A stretch of 64,000 bases of DNA from Vitellaria paradoxa (lineage: Eukaryota > Streptophyta > Magnoliopsida > Ericales > Sapotaceae): contig CM034233.1 in the NCBI GenBank assembly GCA_019916065.1, forward strand, positions 4,529,501 through 4,593,500, written 5' to 3'. Of the stretch, positions 21,523-34,297 are shown piece by piece. The first letter of the stretch is position 1. Every line of letters begins with the position of its first letter. Under the pieces are notes generated by a model that was given only the letters and a program-made list of their open reading frames with translations, made no database searches and was not told the origin of the DNA. Position numbers and translations under genes: made by a program.

Positions 21523-24500
21523 TCATCCTTCAACTAAGTCTCTATGAATCATATACCGAAAGGTTGAACTCTGCGGTGACCAGTGAATGAACTTGTCGGG
21601 TCTACCCTTCAAGCATCTTGTGATAGCGTCCTGTTGAACTTCAGACAGACAGTCATTAAGCACTTCCAACAGCCTGGGCGCACTTAGGGACATATCCTTA
21701 GCGTAGTGGTAAAGAATCTTTGGCAAGAAAATTTTTCTTTCCTTGTGGACATATACGCTAACCCGGATGAACTCTTCTTTGGCCAGTTTGAGATCCTGAA
21801 ACACATTTTTTGCCCCATAGACTCGAACCTACATCCACATTGCTGTGTAATAATAAATAGTAATAATAAATCTAAAACTGTAATTCCAGCCATTACAATG
21901 AAATTTGCAGGAAGATTTTCATACCGCAGGGTCAGAGTATGCCCCTGAACAAAGCGCAAAATGAACAAGTGGCTCAGGGTATTCAATAGCATAAACATGT
22001 TTGGCACTCCCTGCCTGAAACTTCTTTCCCGGAGACAGCAGCGATTGCAACCACTGCATTTGTATTGTGTTAGGTAAAATCCTTACATATGAAATCATTT
22101 AAAAAAAATGAAATGTGTCGTTCTAAAAATGGTAGGCATCAATGAACCAGGGTCTGAATTCCTAGTTTCTGGTGTTTCCATGTCTCAATGGCTCAATGGA
22201 GGGGCTAAATGGTTGCTTCCTCAATGGCTCGGCTGGACCCTACAACTGGCTCCAAGCTGCAAGCAACCTATAGCTGTGCCTGAGTATCTACAACATGCCT
22301 AGAAAATGTCAAAACTTACAAGGTCCAACTGACCCACTTAGAAGAATCCTACGAGAAGTCACCTCCCAGGGCATAGAACTCCTTCACATGGAATTGTCCT
22401 TCCTTTCCAGGGTTACATCCTCAAACAAAAGTGTTCCAATCAGCCCAGTACTTTTTATTTTTTACTTTTGGTAAAACCTCCAAAGGTGCCAGGAAGACAC
22501 AAGAATAGAAATAAACAGTTGGAACCATCAAAGAGTTCAGTTGGAGACTTCGAATGATAGAGAAGTAAGATTTTATTTCTTATGCATAGTCTGCAATCAA
22601 ATGATGCATAATATAGCAAAAGAAAAATAAATATAGGTCATCAGTATTAATTCTTTTATGTATAATTCTGTGCATACATACAGGTAAGTACTAAGCATAC
22701 CGTCTCTGAATAGTGTGACCGAATTCCTAAAATGGAAGTTTGAATGGTAAAAGCATTTATGCAATGTCCACCCACATTATAAGCAGCCTGAAATATCAGA
22801 TTGTGACTGAGAAAAATGAGTTTGATTTATAAACATTCTGATAGACAGGCAACAAGCAGGAGCAGCACAAATTTTTTACCTTCAAAATGGAAGTACTTCT
22901 TACACAAGTAAAAGCTCCACATGCTAAATAAGCCTGCAAGGAAAATCTCACGAGCCATCTCATAAAATAACAAAAGCGAAGCAGACGCTACTTTCATCAC
23001 ATAAACAATAAATTTAACTATAATTACTCTTAGCATTATGGAACAGGGAAAGGGGACGGGGGATTTGAAGAATGGCTAGCCAAGGTGAGTCTGAGCAAAA
23101 AACACACAACTTAGTGATTAAAATTCAACTTCTTTCAAAATGAATGTTAACTGTGATTTCTATGCTTGTATTGCGACCATCTGTTCTAAAGTTTATTTAG
23201 CAATTCTTCTCAGAATACAGGCATCAGTAACAAGCAAATTTCAAAACGAAAGTTCAAATTTATGTAAGCCATACATGCATCACCAAGGCATTGTGAAGGT
23301 TGATCCAAAACGCAAGCTTCTCTTCACGTTTCATCTTCCTTGGGTCAACCTTCTCTAGACTTTTAACCAATAACCTGCAAAGCTTTGAATGTACAAAAAT
23401 TAGAGAGTTCGGAATGAAAATCAAGATTATTTTCCCTCACCGAGAAAAGCAATTTAACATTTCCCGTGTTGAAGAGTTCTGGCCAAGCTAAATAGGAACG
23501 GTTCAATTTTATTTTCTTGAAAAAGAAACCTAGAGAGCTAACTGACAGTCTCACAATTTGTCACTCTGTTATCATTGTTTATTGAAAATAAAAATGAGGA
23601 AAAAAAATTCACATGTAAATTGTGTAACCCATTTCTGGTCTTTGCAGACTATCATCTGTTCCATATTTCTAGAATGTGGTGAAAAAAAAAAAGTACTTGA
23701 GATTTCCAGATTCACCCAAGTAAGTGAAGTGGATATCTACGTTGAATTTATGGAGATGGGGGTAATGTGCACCACCTGAATTTTTGTAACATTCTAGCAG
23801 CATAATTGAAGTTATCATCATCTAAACATATCTTCAGAACTTCCGTCATTGCAGCATATGGACTGTTCTCCTCACAAAACCCTTTAGGTTGTCCATGCCC
23901 AGTAGCTTTCCCATTGCAATGTGGACTCCAACTATCAGAAAGATTCCTAGGAGAAAATGTGCTTGAAGAGGACAATGATGAAGCGGAAGAAACTGAAGAG
24001 CACAGATGAGTTGAAGTAGGGTTGGCAAGTTTGGAATAAATAGAAGATATGCATTTGACAATATCTTCAGAAAGTCGATCTGGAGTAACAACGGCATTAT
24101 TGATGAAAGAAGCACCAAGGTGATCAGCAAGGCTGCGATGGCCAGGATTGGCATTCTTCTGGTCCTGCATCCGTTCACCATGGACACTTTGTTAATCGAA
24201 TGAATGACTTCAACAAACACAATGTGATCGACAGCGTTATTGTGGAAACACCACATAGCTAGAAAATCATGCTAGATTACATAGACAAGCAACTTGTAGT
24301 TAACCCATCTAGGTGGTGGGGTATATTTACCCTTGCAGATGATGCTTTTCGAACAGTGTGACTCGGATTAACTGAACCAGCTAACCAACCTGGAGGGGAC
24401 GTTTCATAATGATTGGAATTACCACCTTTCCACGTGTCAGGCTCTATTTTATGACAGGATTGATCTGCTATAACTTGCAATGGTGATCCCTTCTTATACT

Positions 24501-25164
24501 GCGAATAGGCTATGTTGTTCTCTGGTAAGGTGGGTAAATGCTGTGCAAAAGCTGTCCGGTAAAGTGAAAGAAGATGATGTTCCAAATGCATAATTTCATT
24601 CTCGAGTGTGACAATCTCCTCCATCAGTTCTGCAGAATACTGCACTCCACAAGCAAGCAGGAGTTAGAAAATCCAAAATGAAGCTCAAAATGGCATTTTC
24701 CTCCTTTTTTTTGTTTTTGGGGGGGGGGGGGGGGGTTGGTTACTTTCTTATGTTAAACCAAGAAGCTAATAAAAAACAGTAGCAATACGGCTTGCAAGTT
24801 AATTACTATGTTGACAAAACAGCATAGATAAACCCCAAAGCAAAATCTCACAAAATAAATAAATAAGATTACATTATTTTCCCTTGCTTGGTCTATAAAT
24901 ATTACAGGCCTATCAAAATTGATCAAGAAAGTAGGTACAACTAAGATCACATGAAATTATTTTCCTATCTTGAACAATGGTAAAAAGATAATATTTCAAC
25001 AATAAAGCAAGCTCGAAACATCTACAACAACTAGGCATAAAAGATACCTTAGTTTTTGGGGTGAGATTTGAAGAACTGGAAGCAATGGAAGTAAAACATG
25101 GCGCCTTCTCAGATTCCCAACAAAAGGAAGACCGATCAGTAAATGTCCTCTCTAGTTGTAGCGG
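21523..25164 (-). CDS. DUF547 protein with MIP1-type leucine-zipper region, N-terminus unresolved
   Basis: Eight exons join in phase on the minus strand: 25164-25048, 24639-24331, 24164-23776, 23374-23275, 22933-22880, 22787-22701, 22053-21925 and 21828-21523, giving about 496 residues. Exon 24639-24331 encodes ELMEEIVTLENEIMHLEHHL, the leucine-zipper-like segment of the 'ternary complex factor MIP1' type. The DUF547 domain follows, with KREEKLAFWINLHNALVMH, AAYNVGGHCINAF, YPEPLVHFALCSGAYSDPA and a C-terminal ILLPK-like segment (KIFLPKILYHYAKD). Proteins with this pairing are widespread in plants and have no firmly established biochemical role. Intron phases are consistent throughout. The exon carrying the initiator ATG is missing from this model; possible 5' exons lie at 27002-26888 and 27228-27158. 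Confidence 0.88.
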
Positions 25165-25989
25165 CTGTGTAGAAAGATACAGAGAGCTGAATGATTTTTT
25201 TTTTTTTTTTTAATTAAAGTCCTGGTGATAAGGATGTGTTCAGTTCATCGGAATAACAGGAAACTACATTCAGCAAAACTGTTTTATTGATATTAATTTC
25301 TCACAAGGAGAAAGAAACATGATTGGCACTATGAAATCTTAAAAAAAATAATACCGCTGACACAGGATACATGAAATTAAACCCTTTTTGTGATTGGGTA
25401 CCACAATTGCTCTGATATCTTGGAGCCACGTAAGATTATGTTTGGGAAGTATGGGTCTCCAACATTGATTTGCACTTGTAGTGCATTCAGGCAATGAAGC
25501 TATGGCCTTGGATCAGTCATTGTGTTTGATGTTTAACTAACCGGTCCATAATGGAATAAAAGGGCAAAAGGATATTTCCAGCCCAAAAAAAAAAAAAAAA
25601 AAAAAATCATTGTACATTTTGTTGATTGATTGAAAATAATTAGTTGCCGATGGAACCAACTGTATGAATAAAAGAAGAGCTAGCCATAATTTGGAATGAC
25701 CAAAAAAAAAAAAAAAAAAAAAAGAAATGAAAAGGAAAGGAAAACCATCAATAATAAGCTTGAACTTAGGTTCCGTTTGTTTAGACATAAAATATTTTCC
25801 GGAAAATAATTTTACTCGTGTTTTAGGTAAGGATTTTCCAAAACATGAGTATAGTAGCTTTTCGGAAAACAGTAAAAAAAGGCACGAAGATTTGGAGAAA
25901 TTGAGAAAAAATTGGTAATTTCATTATTTATTTACAGAGTAAGCTGAAAATACAGATAAATAATGTAGAAATAGATTCACTACTCAATT

Positions 25990-26332
25990 AGGTAGCGGTG
26001 TGCGGGTTAGAGGTAAGTTCGGTGTACGGACAATTCGGTATACTTACGGTATACTTACGAATCATTAGATCATGATGTTACTGTTTAATTCAACGATCCG
26101 TAGGTACATCAGATCTCCCCGGATCCGGCGGTGTGCACAAGATTCCCGTAAATGCGGGGTCTAGGATGGGACAACGTACGTCTTATTGTTAGTAATTCGA
26201 TTGATTGTCTCTCAGTATGGAGCTCATGACTTCAACAGCACTGTTGCGTCAAAACAGTGAGGAAGTAAGAAAGATATGGGAAAAGGTTACGGTACCGAAG
26301 AGTAGATCTTAGGTAGCACACCGGCAACCTTC
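25990..26332. repeat. Candidate small DNA element with GGTAGCGGTGTGC-type ends
   Basis: Left end GGTAGCGGTGTGCGGG and right end GCACACCGGCAACC are an imperfect inverted pair (about 11 of 14 bases). The interior is notably richer in GC than its flanks and has repeated 'cggtatacttacgg' motifs. The target-site duplication is not clear. It lies where an intron of the DUF547 gene may run. Confidence 0.35.
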
Positions 26333-26475
26333 TAATCAATCTGTGTAACACGTAAGCATTTATTTATTTACTTATTTATTTTTTTATTTTTTGGGTTTCC
26401 TAAACCATCTAGCACAATTTAAATAAATAAACAACAAATAAAAAGGGCACAAATTAAGTAAATAGTTCGTTAAGG

Positions 26476-26826
26476 GGGCGTTTGGTAGCAAAATTTTGAG
26501 CAAAACACTACCAACTTTTGATTTATGAGTGTTTGATAAACTATTAACTTTTGTCACTTTTCTCTTTGGCACAGTAATTTTTCAGTTCAAAAATCGATAA
26601 AAATTGTTAAAAGTTATCAAAAATTGTCAAAAGTTACTAAAAAATATTATCAAAAATTGTCAAAAGTTACTAAAAAATATTAAAAATTAAAAAAAATATT
26701 ACCAAATATACAAAAATTGTTAAAAATTACTACTTAATTCATCAAATACACTAAAAATTATAATTAACAACTTTGGATAAAAAAATACAAAAAAATTACT
26801 GAAAATTGTACTTTGAAACGCTCCTA
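26476..26826. repeat. MITE-like AT-rich repeat with GCGTTTGG end
   Basis: Starts GGGGGCGTTTGGTAGC and ends TTTGAAACGCTCC, an inverted pair. The interior consists of degenerate 'aaaattgtcaaaagttactaaaaaatatta' units repeated several times. Confidence 0.45.
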
Positions 26827-26887
26827 ACTTCCGAATATGATGCCTAAAACAATTTTTCAGTACATTAGAAAAATCCGATATACATAC

Positions 26888-27077
26888 AGATATAGATGAG
26901 GGATTGAAATTGAAATGATAGGAAGGCGGTGGCGCCCTAGGTGTCACGTTAAGCACATCCTCCGCCGCCGTGGACAACAGAATGCCGCCATTGCCGCGAG
27001 CACTGCAAAGCAGTAGCAGCGCCACCACCAATTAATTAATAATAACAATATTCTCCACGAACTATTTGCATTAAAAG

Positions 27078-27123
<46 letters not shown>

Positions 27124-27228
27124 GTGTGGAGGGGGGGAGGGGGACGAAGAAGCTTACTCCTCCTTCAGTGGACCCGCAGAATGCGGAGAAGAAAGGCAAG
27201 AATCAGGAGAGGCGCAGTTCAATCCCAT
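26888..27228 (-). CDS. Possible 5' exons of the DUF547 gene
   Basis: On the minus strand ATG at 27228 opens a 71-base exon (MGLNCASPDSCLSSPHSAGP...) with a donor GA|GTAAGC at 27157. An acceptor TTTGCAG leads to a second exon, 27002-26888, ending before GTATGT. The two add to 62 codons and end in phase 0, which would fit the phase-0 start of the exon at 25164. No homology supports the encoded residues, and the intron would be 1.7 kb and full of repeats. Treat as a candidate only. Confidence 0.3.
27065..27124. repeat. TA/GA compound microsatellite
   Basis: A TA tract (about 27078-27095) runs directly into a GA tract (to about 27122). On the minus strand this is a CT tract inside the possible first intron of the DUF547 gene. 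A second TA tract lies at about 27289-27311. Confidence 0.8.
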
Positions 27229-27750
27229 CACCTCCTTTGTTTTCTCTTTTCTTTATAGGAATTGGATAACCCAACCCAATCGTAGCGCATATATATATAT
27301 ATATATATATAACAATGAATGAATGAATCAAACTAATAAAACAAAATTCCTCTGAACTGCTACAAACAAAACCTCTTTCGCTTCTTTCTGCATCGGATAA
27401 AAAAAAAAAGGGGGTTGAATTGAAAACAAACAAATGTGAAGATGAGTGGAGTGGGTACACCAAGTCTTAACAATTTTATTGAATGAAGAGTGATTCGTTG
27501 GTACTCCGCATGAATGAGGATGGATGACAAAGAGGAAGAGGAGCAGCTTCAGACTGAGGAAGGGAGGAAGGAGGAAGAGGACTGTAACCACCCCAATTAA
27601 TGAATAAAAACTAATAAATAACCCAAAAAAAAAAAAAAAGCCAGCTGCTGCAAGCTACCAAATATTATAATGACCGCAATTATGACGCGTGGAGGGTGTT
27701 GTTGAAAGGGGACCAGTTCTGTTCTAGCCTGCCATAATTAAATTAAATTT

Positions 27751-27790
<40 letters not shown>

Positions 27791-29648
27791 ATAATTTGCA
27801 GGGTTGATTGATCAATTTTTTTTTTTCGTGGAGTATTATTTGAAAAATTAAATATATATATATATTTGAGAATTTAGTTAATAAATATAAAATTACAAAA
27901 TAATTGTAAACATATTTAGACCTCAAGATGTGGCTTGTGTATAAATATATATATATATATATAATTATTGTGAAAAGCAAACTAATCGAACCGGAAATTT
28001 TAAAACAATTAAACTAAATTGATTAAATCGAATTATTATTATTTTTTGTGTAAGTAATTAAACCGAATTGTTTTAACTGAATTTAACTCGATTTTTTATT
28101 TTTTTAAAATTTATTAACTTTTTACGTACTCTTACAACCTGTTTGATAATATATATATTTAACTGCTCTTGTTTTCAATTTTTTGTTTCCGTTGTCATTT
28201 TTTTTTTCAAAATAAAAATAGAAAACATTTTTGATAATGCGATTTTATTTATAGTAATTAATTTTTATTTTAATAAGTAAATTATTTCAATGTGTAATTA
28301 TTATTAATTTTAACTTTACTAAAGTAATTTTAATATGTAATTGTTATTTTCAAAAATAATTTTAATCTAACAAAATAAATCATTTTACTATTAAATTATT
28401 TATTTTAGTTAAATTTTATATTTGAATATAAATTAGTATTTAAATTTTAATAAAATAAATCATTATAATATATTACTTATAAAAAATAAATTTATTTTAG
28501 TAAAATATTTGAATAAAATATCTTATTTTAATATGATATAACAAAAATAGATAAAATATTAAAAGGGACAAAATATTTTTAAGAGAAAAAAATAGAATGA
28601 AAACATGATTTTTTTTATTTATATTTTTTCTGTTTAAATTTCTATGTTTTTAGTGGCAAAAAATAAAAACAAATTTATTGTCAATTTTTAAAAATTGATA
28701 AATATGAGTAAAAAAACACTAACAACAGGGCCTAATAATTAAAAATGCAAAGCCCTTTGCATTCAGAAGAAAAATAAACTATCGGATAATAAGAAGTAGA
28801 AGAAGATATTTTATTTTATTAAAGTAGGACCAAACACTAGCGATTGATCAAATGAAAAATAGGTTCACATTAATTTTTTTTTATTCTTTTTCTATATTGG
28901 TTCCATTTGGCATGCCTAACAAATTCCAAAAATTACTATAAATCTCCAACAACTCCTATATCTTTAATTTTCTTGCCTTACTAATTTCAAAAAATTTTAA
29001 TATTTCGCTAAAAGAATAAAAATTCTGAAAATATATTAACCGAATGTGTAAATTTTTTTTACAATCATATTTCTTCCGAAAGCTTTCAAACGAGTACCAT
29101 TGTCGCTATTTTATGTGAATTTTTTTGAATTCGTGGAACGGATTTGAAAAACCGTTCTCACGGTTTGCTATTATTTAGAAAAAAAAAAGACGTCAAAATT
29201 AACCCAAAACTACATTTTATATCAATTTATTTTATTTTTTTTCTTATTTTAGACGAGGCCATTAGATAACTTCTGGTCTTCTACAGTTACTTTTTTAAAT
29301 ATAAAAAGTTAATATATATTTTTAATTAAAAATATAAAAATTATAGGATGATGATAAATAAAATATCTTTTACTTTATTTAAAAAAAAAAGAAAGTTGAC
29401 GTGGATGTGCTAAGTCTGAAAAGTGGGTTAGGTGGGAAGGGGAAAGAAGCTGTGGATGGGGCGGGACTGGGAGTGACAGAAAAGCAAAATCGTTACTTGA
29501 ACAGATTTCTTTAACTAGCTAATTCGATGCTGAGATGGTATTTTCCACTCCCTCCTATCCAGACGCAAATAACAAATCGTTTTATTTTATTTTATTTTAT
29601 TTTATTTTATTTTTATATTTATTTTGGTTTATATGTAGGAGTAGGCTT
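27229..29648. other. AT-rich intergenic region, upstream of the DUF547 gene
   Basis: Holds TA microsatellites (about 27755-27787, 27855-27864, 27946-27962) and a TTTTA pentanucleotide tract (about 29579-29612). A possible inverted element spans about 28136-28735 (ends CCTGTTTGATAA and CAACAGGGCCTAA). No gene recognised. Confidence 0.5.
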
Positions 29649-29905
29649 GGTCCCAGGGCTGCAGTGAGAAAATTCACTATAGGGGCTGCAGTGAATAAAT
29701 CGACGGTCAAGATGTGATAGTATTAAATCTAATGGTCTTAATTTATTGTAATAAAATTAAATTTAAAATAAAAATAAAAGTCAAACAAAATTTGATTGAA
29801 ACATAATTAATGAGAATTATGAAAATATACATCTTATTTTAATACAATCACATTTTGACAGTTGATTTACCCTCTGTGGTCCCCGCAGTGAATGTGGAAC
29901 CCAGT
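29649..29905. repeat. MITE-like fold-back element, about 257 bp
   Basis: The left arm contains GGTCAAGATGTGATAGTATT and the right arm contains the near-perfect inverse AATACAATCACATTTTGACA. Both flank 'gcagtgaat' blocks (GGGCTGCAGTGAATAAAT; CCCCGCAGTGAATG). The arms run about 45-50 bases with some mismatches. No open frame. Confidence 0.5.
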
Positions 29906-30142
29906 TGGCTTGCGCACTACACATTAATTTTGATATATACCTTCATAAACAAAATTTGGCCCCGCTGCCATTAATTACCACAAACCACTTTCAGAGTTTA
30001 TTTAAAGTACCACACAATCGTCAAAATTCAAATATATGTATTGCACCCTTAAATGCATTAATTCAACTGTTGAGAATACGTTATATATATGTGTGTATAT
30101 ATATTTGGTAAGTAATGTTATATATAATACATGCATATTAAA

Positions 30143-30299
30143 GGGGTGTCTGGTTGGTAAAAGTTTAGTAAAAAATACAATAAAAGTATAAAATTTTGAT
30201 ATAAAAGTAATATGTGGTAAAATTTAATTGGAAGAAGGTATAAAAAATTAGTAAAAATTAGTGAATTTTGATTAATTTTAACCAACCAAACACTCTAAA
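30143..30299. repeat. MITE-like family C copy 1
   Basis: Starts GGGTGTCTGGTTGGTAAAA and ends TTTAACCAACCAAACACTC, an inverted pair around 'aattagtaaaaattagtgaattttgatt'. The same block occurs at 37866-38003 (inverted) and 49409-49575. Confidence 0.55.
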
Positions 30300-33125
30300 G
30301 AAAGAAAATGTTAAAGTCAATATAATTTTTGTTTTATGCGAAGCAATATACATTCACCAACACACATTGTATAAATAAATAATGTAATGAATATTCTGAC
30401 CATAATAAAAATACATATGACATTATTATTTTTCTTAAGAGTATGTTTGTTTTGAGGGTAACAAAAGATAATTTTTAATTTTGCCCTTTATTATTGGTGG
30501 TGAGGATAGATAATGGAAATAATAAAAAAATTATATCATTTACACCCTTCCATTAAGTAATGTTCTCTCTCAGCATTTCAAATAAATATAATTGTTACTT
30601 GATAATTTTTACTTTCTTAATTCAAACATAAGTATCATAACTTGTGATCTTCTTAACTATTGCTGGGGTAGCACTTACTCTTCTAATATTTCACTCCTAA
30701 AATTTTTACCTCATATCAAATATTTCTTAATTTTATGTTTGAAACATGGATGGATTTATGAAGGGGAAGGAAAAATGAAGGGAAAATAAAATTTATAAAT
30801 TATGCAAATTTTTTACAATTAAACTAAATAAAAGTTAAATTTCATCGATAAATGTTTTCTTATTTTAGTCTTATTTCTAACTCAATAAAAAATAAAATAA
30901 ATTTAACTTTTTCACTTCATTTTATTTTTTTTACCATTTTTATTTACTTTTACTTTCTCTATACAAATTCATATTTCAAACATGGTCTAAAAAATCGTTC
31001 TTTTTTCTTGAATGAAGTATTTGTTTTTATAAATAAAAATGGTATACAGTAAAAAAAGGGAGGGGGGGGGGAACTTACGGTTGAAAATGAAATCAATCAT
31101 GAATGCTCCTTGCACTCTATTGAATGTATTAATTAGTTCGCATGTGTGTTGAGAACTTGTTAATATATGTACTTAAATACGGAATTCTACTAGTACCACT
31201 CATATCAAAATTACGCCTGCATCTCTTCATTGAATTGTATACAAATAATCTAGCAATTAGTGGAGAGAGCATCACGTGGTGTGTTTGGAACTTAATTAGA
31301 TTTACAGATCCGAAAAGCAAAAAAAAAAAAAAAAAAATCAAGGGAAAATATATATGCAAAACAAATTTAGATGAAAAGTGTTAACACCCCGTTTGTTAGA
31401 CTTTTTTTTTTTCCAACTTTTTATAATTTTACACGAAAATTTATTTTTTATATGTTTAGTAAAAATTGTAGATTCTTTATAATTTTTGGATAAAATTTTA
31501 AATTTTTGTAAATTTAGTGTGTGAGAAATTTTTATGCGTCTAATAAAATATAAAGTTCTAGAGAAAGTACACGTTGAACTTTTACCAATGCACAAAAAAA
31601 AAAAATACAAAATTCAAAAAAATAGAAAAATTTGCTTCACCAAACGAGTCCTGAGTATATTAAATTATTTTTGATAAGTTAGAGAAATGAAAAAAAAAAT
31701 TGAGTAAATATTTATCAAAAATTATTTTTTATTTAAACAATCATAAAAAACATGTATATGTAATTAATTTTATTTCTCTTATTATTTTTTTGATAGTTTT
31801 TAGTCTTTAATTTAAGAAACATGAATATGAGATATAAAATATAAAGTACACAAAGTATAGAGACAGATATGATGATTTAAAAAGAACTAATAAGAATCTG
31901 AACACAATAAGAATACGAATAAAAAAATTATATATTTTTAATAACTATACATATGAATATAAATTTTTAAAAATAATTTAATATACAAAATTTAATAAAA
32001 TAATATAATAATGAAATAGGTCATTTACAAATTTGACACACGTCAGAATATCTAAAAAATTACGCGCGTGAATAGTGCATGCAACAACGTACCTGATAGC
32101 CCTTCTCCATTAGTCAAAATGTCGTTTGGGAAGAGAAGCCGAAGGGTCAGCTTCCAGCTACTCACCTGTTTTGTTTTTTAAATAAAAAACAAAATATTAA
32201 ATTAAAAAAACTAAAAAAATAACTACTTAAAAATCTATTTTTTTTATTTTCCTAAACACAAAAAAAAATAATTTTTTAATAACTAATTAGTAACCAATCA
32301 GAAAAAAAAAAAAAACTAATTTTTTTTTCCTTCCAAACCCAACTTAAACTTCATGATCATTTTGGTACGTCTTGTCCCAAACCGTTGCCAAACGGAGGGA
32401 TGAATGTCAAACGGCAAGTTCAGTTTAATGGGCTTGGGCCGGTTACTGGTCAAATTCTGCATACTAGCAAGGGACGCGCGTGTTAAATTATATTGTATTG
32501 AATCGGAGGGAAAAAAACTTATGATAAATATAAAAAATAATTCCATCATATTCACATGTCAATAAATTAAATAAAAGAAAATTAATTAATTATACATTTA
32601 TTAATAATATAATAGTAATAGTATATTCTTTTTACAAAATATAATTCAATACAATTAATATCTAAAGCGAATGTTATGTTGTATATATTTAATTGGTTGA
32701 TGATTCACAATTGATGATATAAAGTTATTAACAAAACCTGTGGTGGCAATGCTTAGAATAGATGAAGACAATGCTTGTCACTCTCATTTCTCATGGATTG
32801 TGATATTACATTATTTATTAGGTAGCGTTTGAGACCCCAAACTCTAGTAAAAGTTATAAAAATTAAGTTACTAATTTTTTTTTCTAACTTAATTTCTCCA
32901 GTTAAATTTTATTATTTGTCACTTTAATTTACATCATTTTTTCTTTTATTTTTGTTTTTATTTTTTTATCATCAAAACACCACCTAAATGTTTCGAATCA
33001 GCGAAAGCCAAAAAGAAAGTTAAGAGGAGAGTGAAAGAAAGAACAAATATAACTTTTACCTAATTAAATTAGAAAAATATGACAAGTCATGTTATTATGT
33101 ATTAATTTGTTATATGTATATTATG
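30300..33125. other. AT-rich intergenic region with diverse repeats
   Basis: No gene. Contains an approximately 270-bp element at 31386-31655 (ends CCCCGTTTGTTAG and CACCAAACGAGTCC). Another at 32822-32985 (ends GCGTTTGAGACC and AAAACACCACC) shares its right half with 60957-61092. Confidence 0.5.
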
Positions 33126-33260
33126 GGTGCGTTTGGAGTGATAAAAAATGCGATAAGTTATGGGTTCATATTCGAACAGTGAGATAAAAAGTGAATAATT
33201 TTTATAATTTTTTTGTATTTTTACCGTTTTTCAGAATTTTTTGTCACCCCAAACGGAGCT
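33126..33260. repeat. MITE-like family A copy
   Basis: Starts GGTGCGTTTGGAGTGATAAA and ends TTTTGTCACCCCAAACGGAG, an inverted pair. Interior blocks 'gttcatattcgaacagtgagataaaaagtgaataat' recur in the other family A copies. It sits 20-25 bp before an ATT microsatellite (about 33286-33323). Confidence 0.6.
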
Positions 33261-33284
33261 TATATATGATAGAGATAACGTTGC

Positions 33285-33324
<40 letters not shown>

Positions 33325-33616
33325 TATTTTTTTTAAAAGATTCAGGATGTCCAGACTAGTTTACATACACCTCAATTAATCCAAGAGGTCCTACAGTTAG
33401 TTACCGAGTAAATCTCTAGTAACATTAAGAAAACTCAAATTAGACATTATTAGAGAGCAAATTTAAGATCTTTTCAATTGATTTTCATTTGAGATAGTAA
33501 AAGACTCGATTATAAAAATGACACAGATAAAATATATTAAAAGTTTTAGTGAAAAAATAAGTATAGCATTTACTGTAAATATTAAATATAAAAAAAAATA
33601 AGAGTTTTTACATTTA

Positions 33617-33738
33617 GGGAACGTTTGAAGTGACAAAAAGTGAGATAATTTAAGATAATTTGTGAGTTCATAATTCGTGCAGTGATTTCAAAAATTTTTT
33701 AAATTTTCTAATATTTTACGTCGCCAAACCAACCCTGA
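33617..33738. repeat. MITE-like family A copy
   Basis: Starts GGGAACGTTTGAAGTGACAA and carries the family's internal 'gagttcataattcgtgcagtga' block. It ends TTTTACGTCGCCAAACCAACC. Confidence 0.6.
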
Positions 33739-34117
33739 CGTACGACGTACGAAACTCTGATGAACACCACCAAATTCAACCAATACAAATTATAACTACC
33801 ACCTATCGCTTTACCTCCTATAAAAAATCAAACCTAGCTGCCCATTACGTACAGATAAGAACTAAGAACTAAGAAAGATGGTACCTCTTTGACTTCCCTA
33901 TAAGCACCAAATATTTGACGAAGGTAGTCATTTGATGCAAATGCATTCAGATTGAGCACTGCAGGAGTTCGTCTAATAATCTTCGTTACTAGTCAGGTCG
34001 GCCAACAACGAAATCCTTTGGCTCCACACCACACCATCCTCATGCAAGTGATGTACACACATATGTATTTACATTATCGTGATTGTCTGCTTATTGTAGA
34101 TTTTCTGCGAGTCCAGA

Positions 34118-34297
34118 ATGACGGAGTTCAGGCCCAGTATGAACCAAGCGCCGGCGGCGGCTACGAGTGACTTGGCAGGCGGAAGAGCGGCGGTGCGAAG
34201 CCTTATAAACACCGACAACAAGCCTGGGTTCTCTCTTGTCCTCCTCAAAGCCGCTTGCTTTCTCACTGATGGTCCCTTTGGCATAACAAAAAAATAA
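34118..34297 (+). CDS. GC-rich coding-like fragment, cut by a repeat (hypothetical)
   Basis: Bases 34105-34270 are markedly GC-richer than the surroundings. They hold a frame that starts ATGACGGAG, reads MTEFRPSMNQAPAAATSDLA and later SLINTDNKPGFSLVLLKAA, then runs into the family D repeat at 34271 and stops at 34297. An antisense frame is also open, so strand is uncertain. I do not recognise the family. It may be an exon remnant truncated by the repeat. Confidence 0.25.
   Translation: MTEFRPSMNQAPAAATSDLAGGRAAVRSLINTDNKPGFSLVLLKAACFLTDGPFGITKK

Larger units (their letters stand above)
25200..26887. other. Gene-flank or intron region with homopolymers and repeats
   Basis: Contains a T16 run (25197-25212) and two A runs of about 22 bases (25585-25606 and 25700-25722). 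A 'tccgtttgtttagacataaaat' repeat end lies near 25770. Two MITE-like elements, listed separately, follow. No coding sequence is supported. Confidence 0.5.

Noticed and set aside
24165..24330. Frameshift between two DUF547 exons
   Set aside because: An apparent phase clash disappears when the donor is placed at AGG|GTAAAT (24331/24330); exons then join in phase 0.
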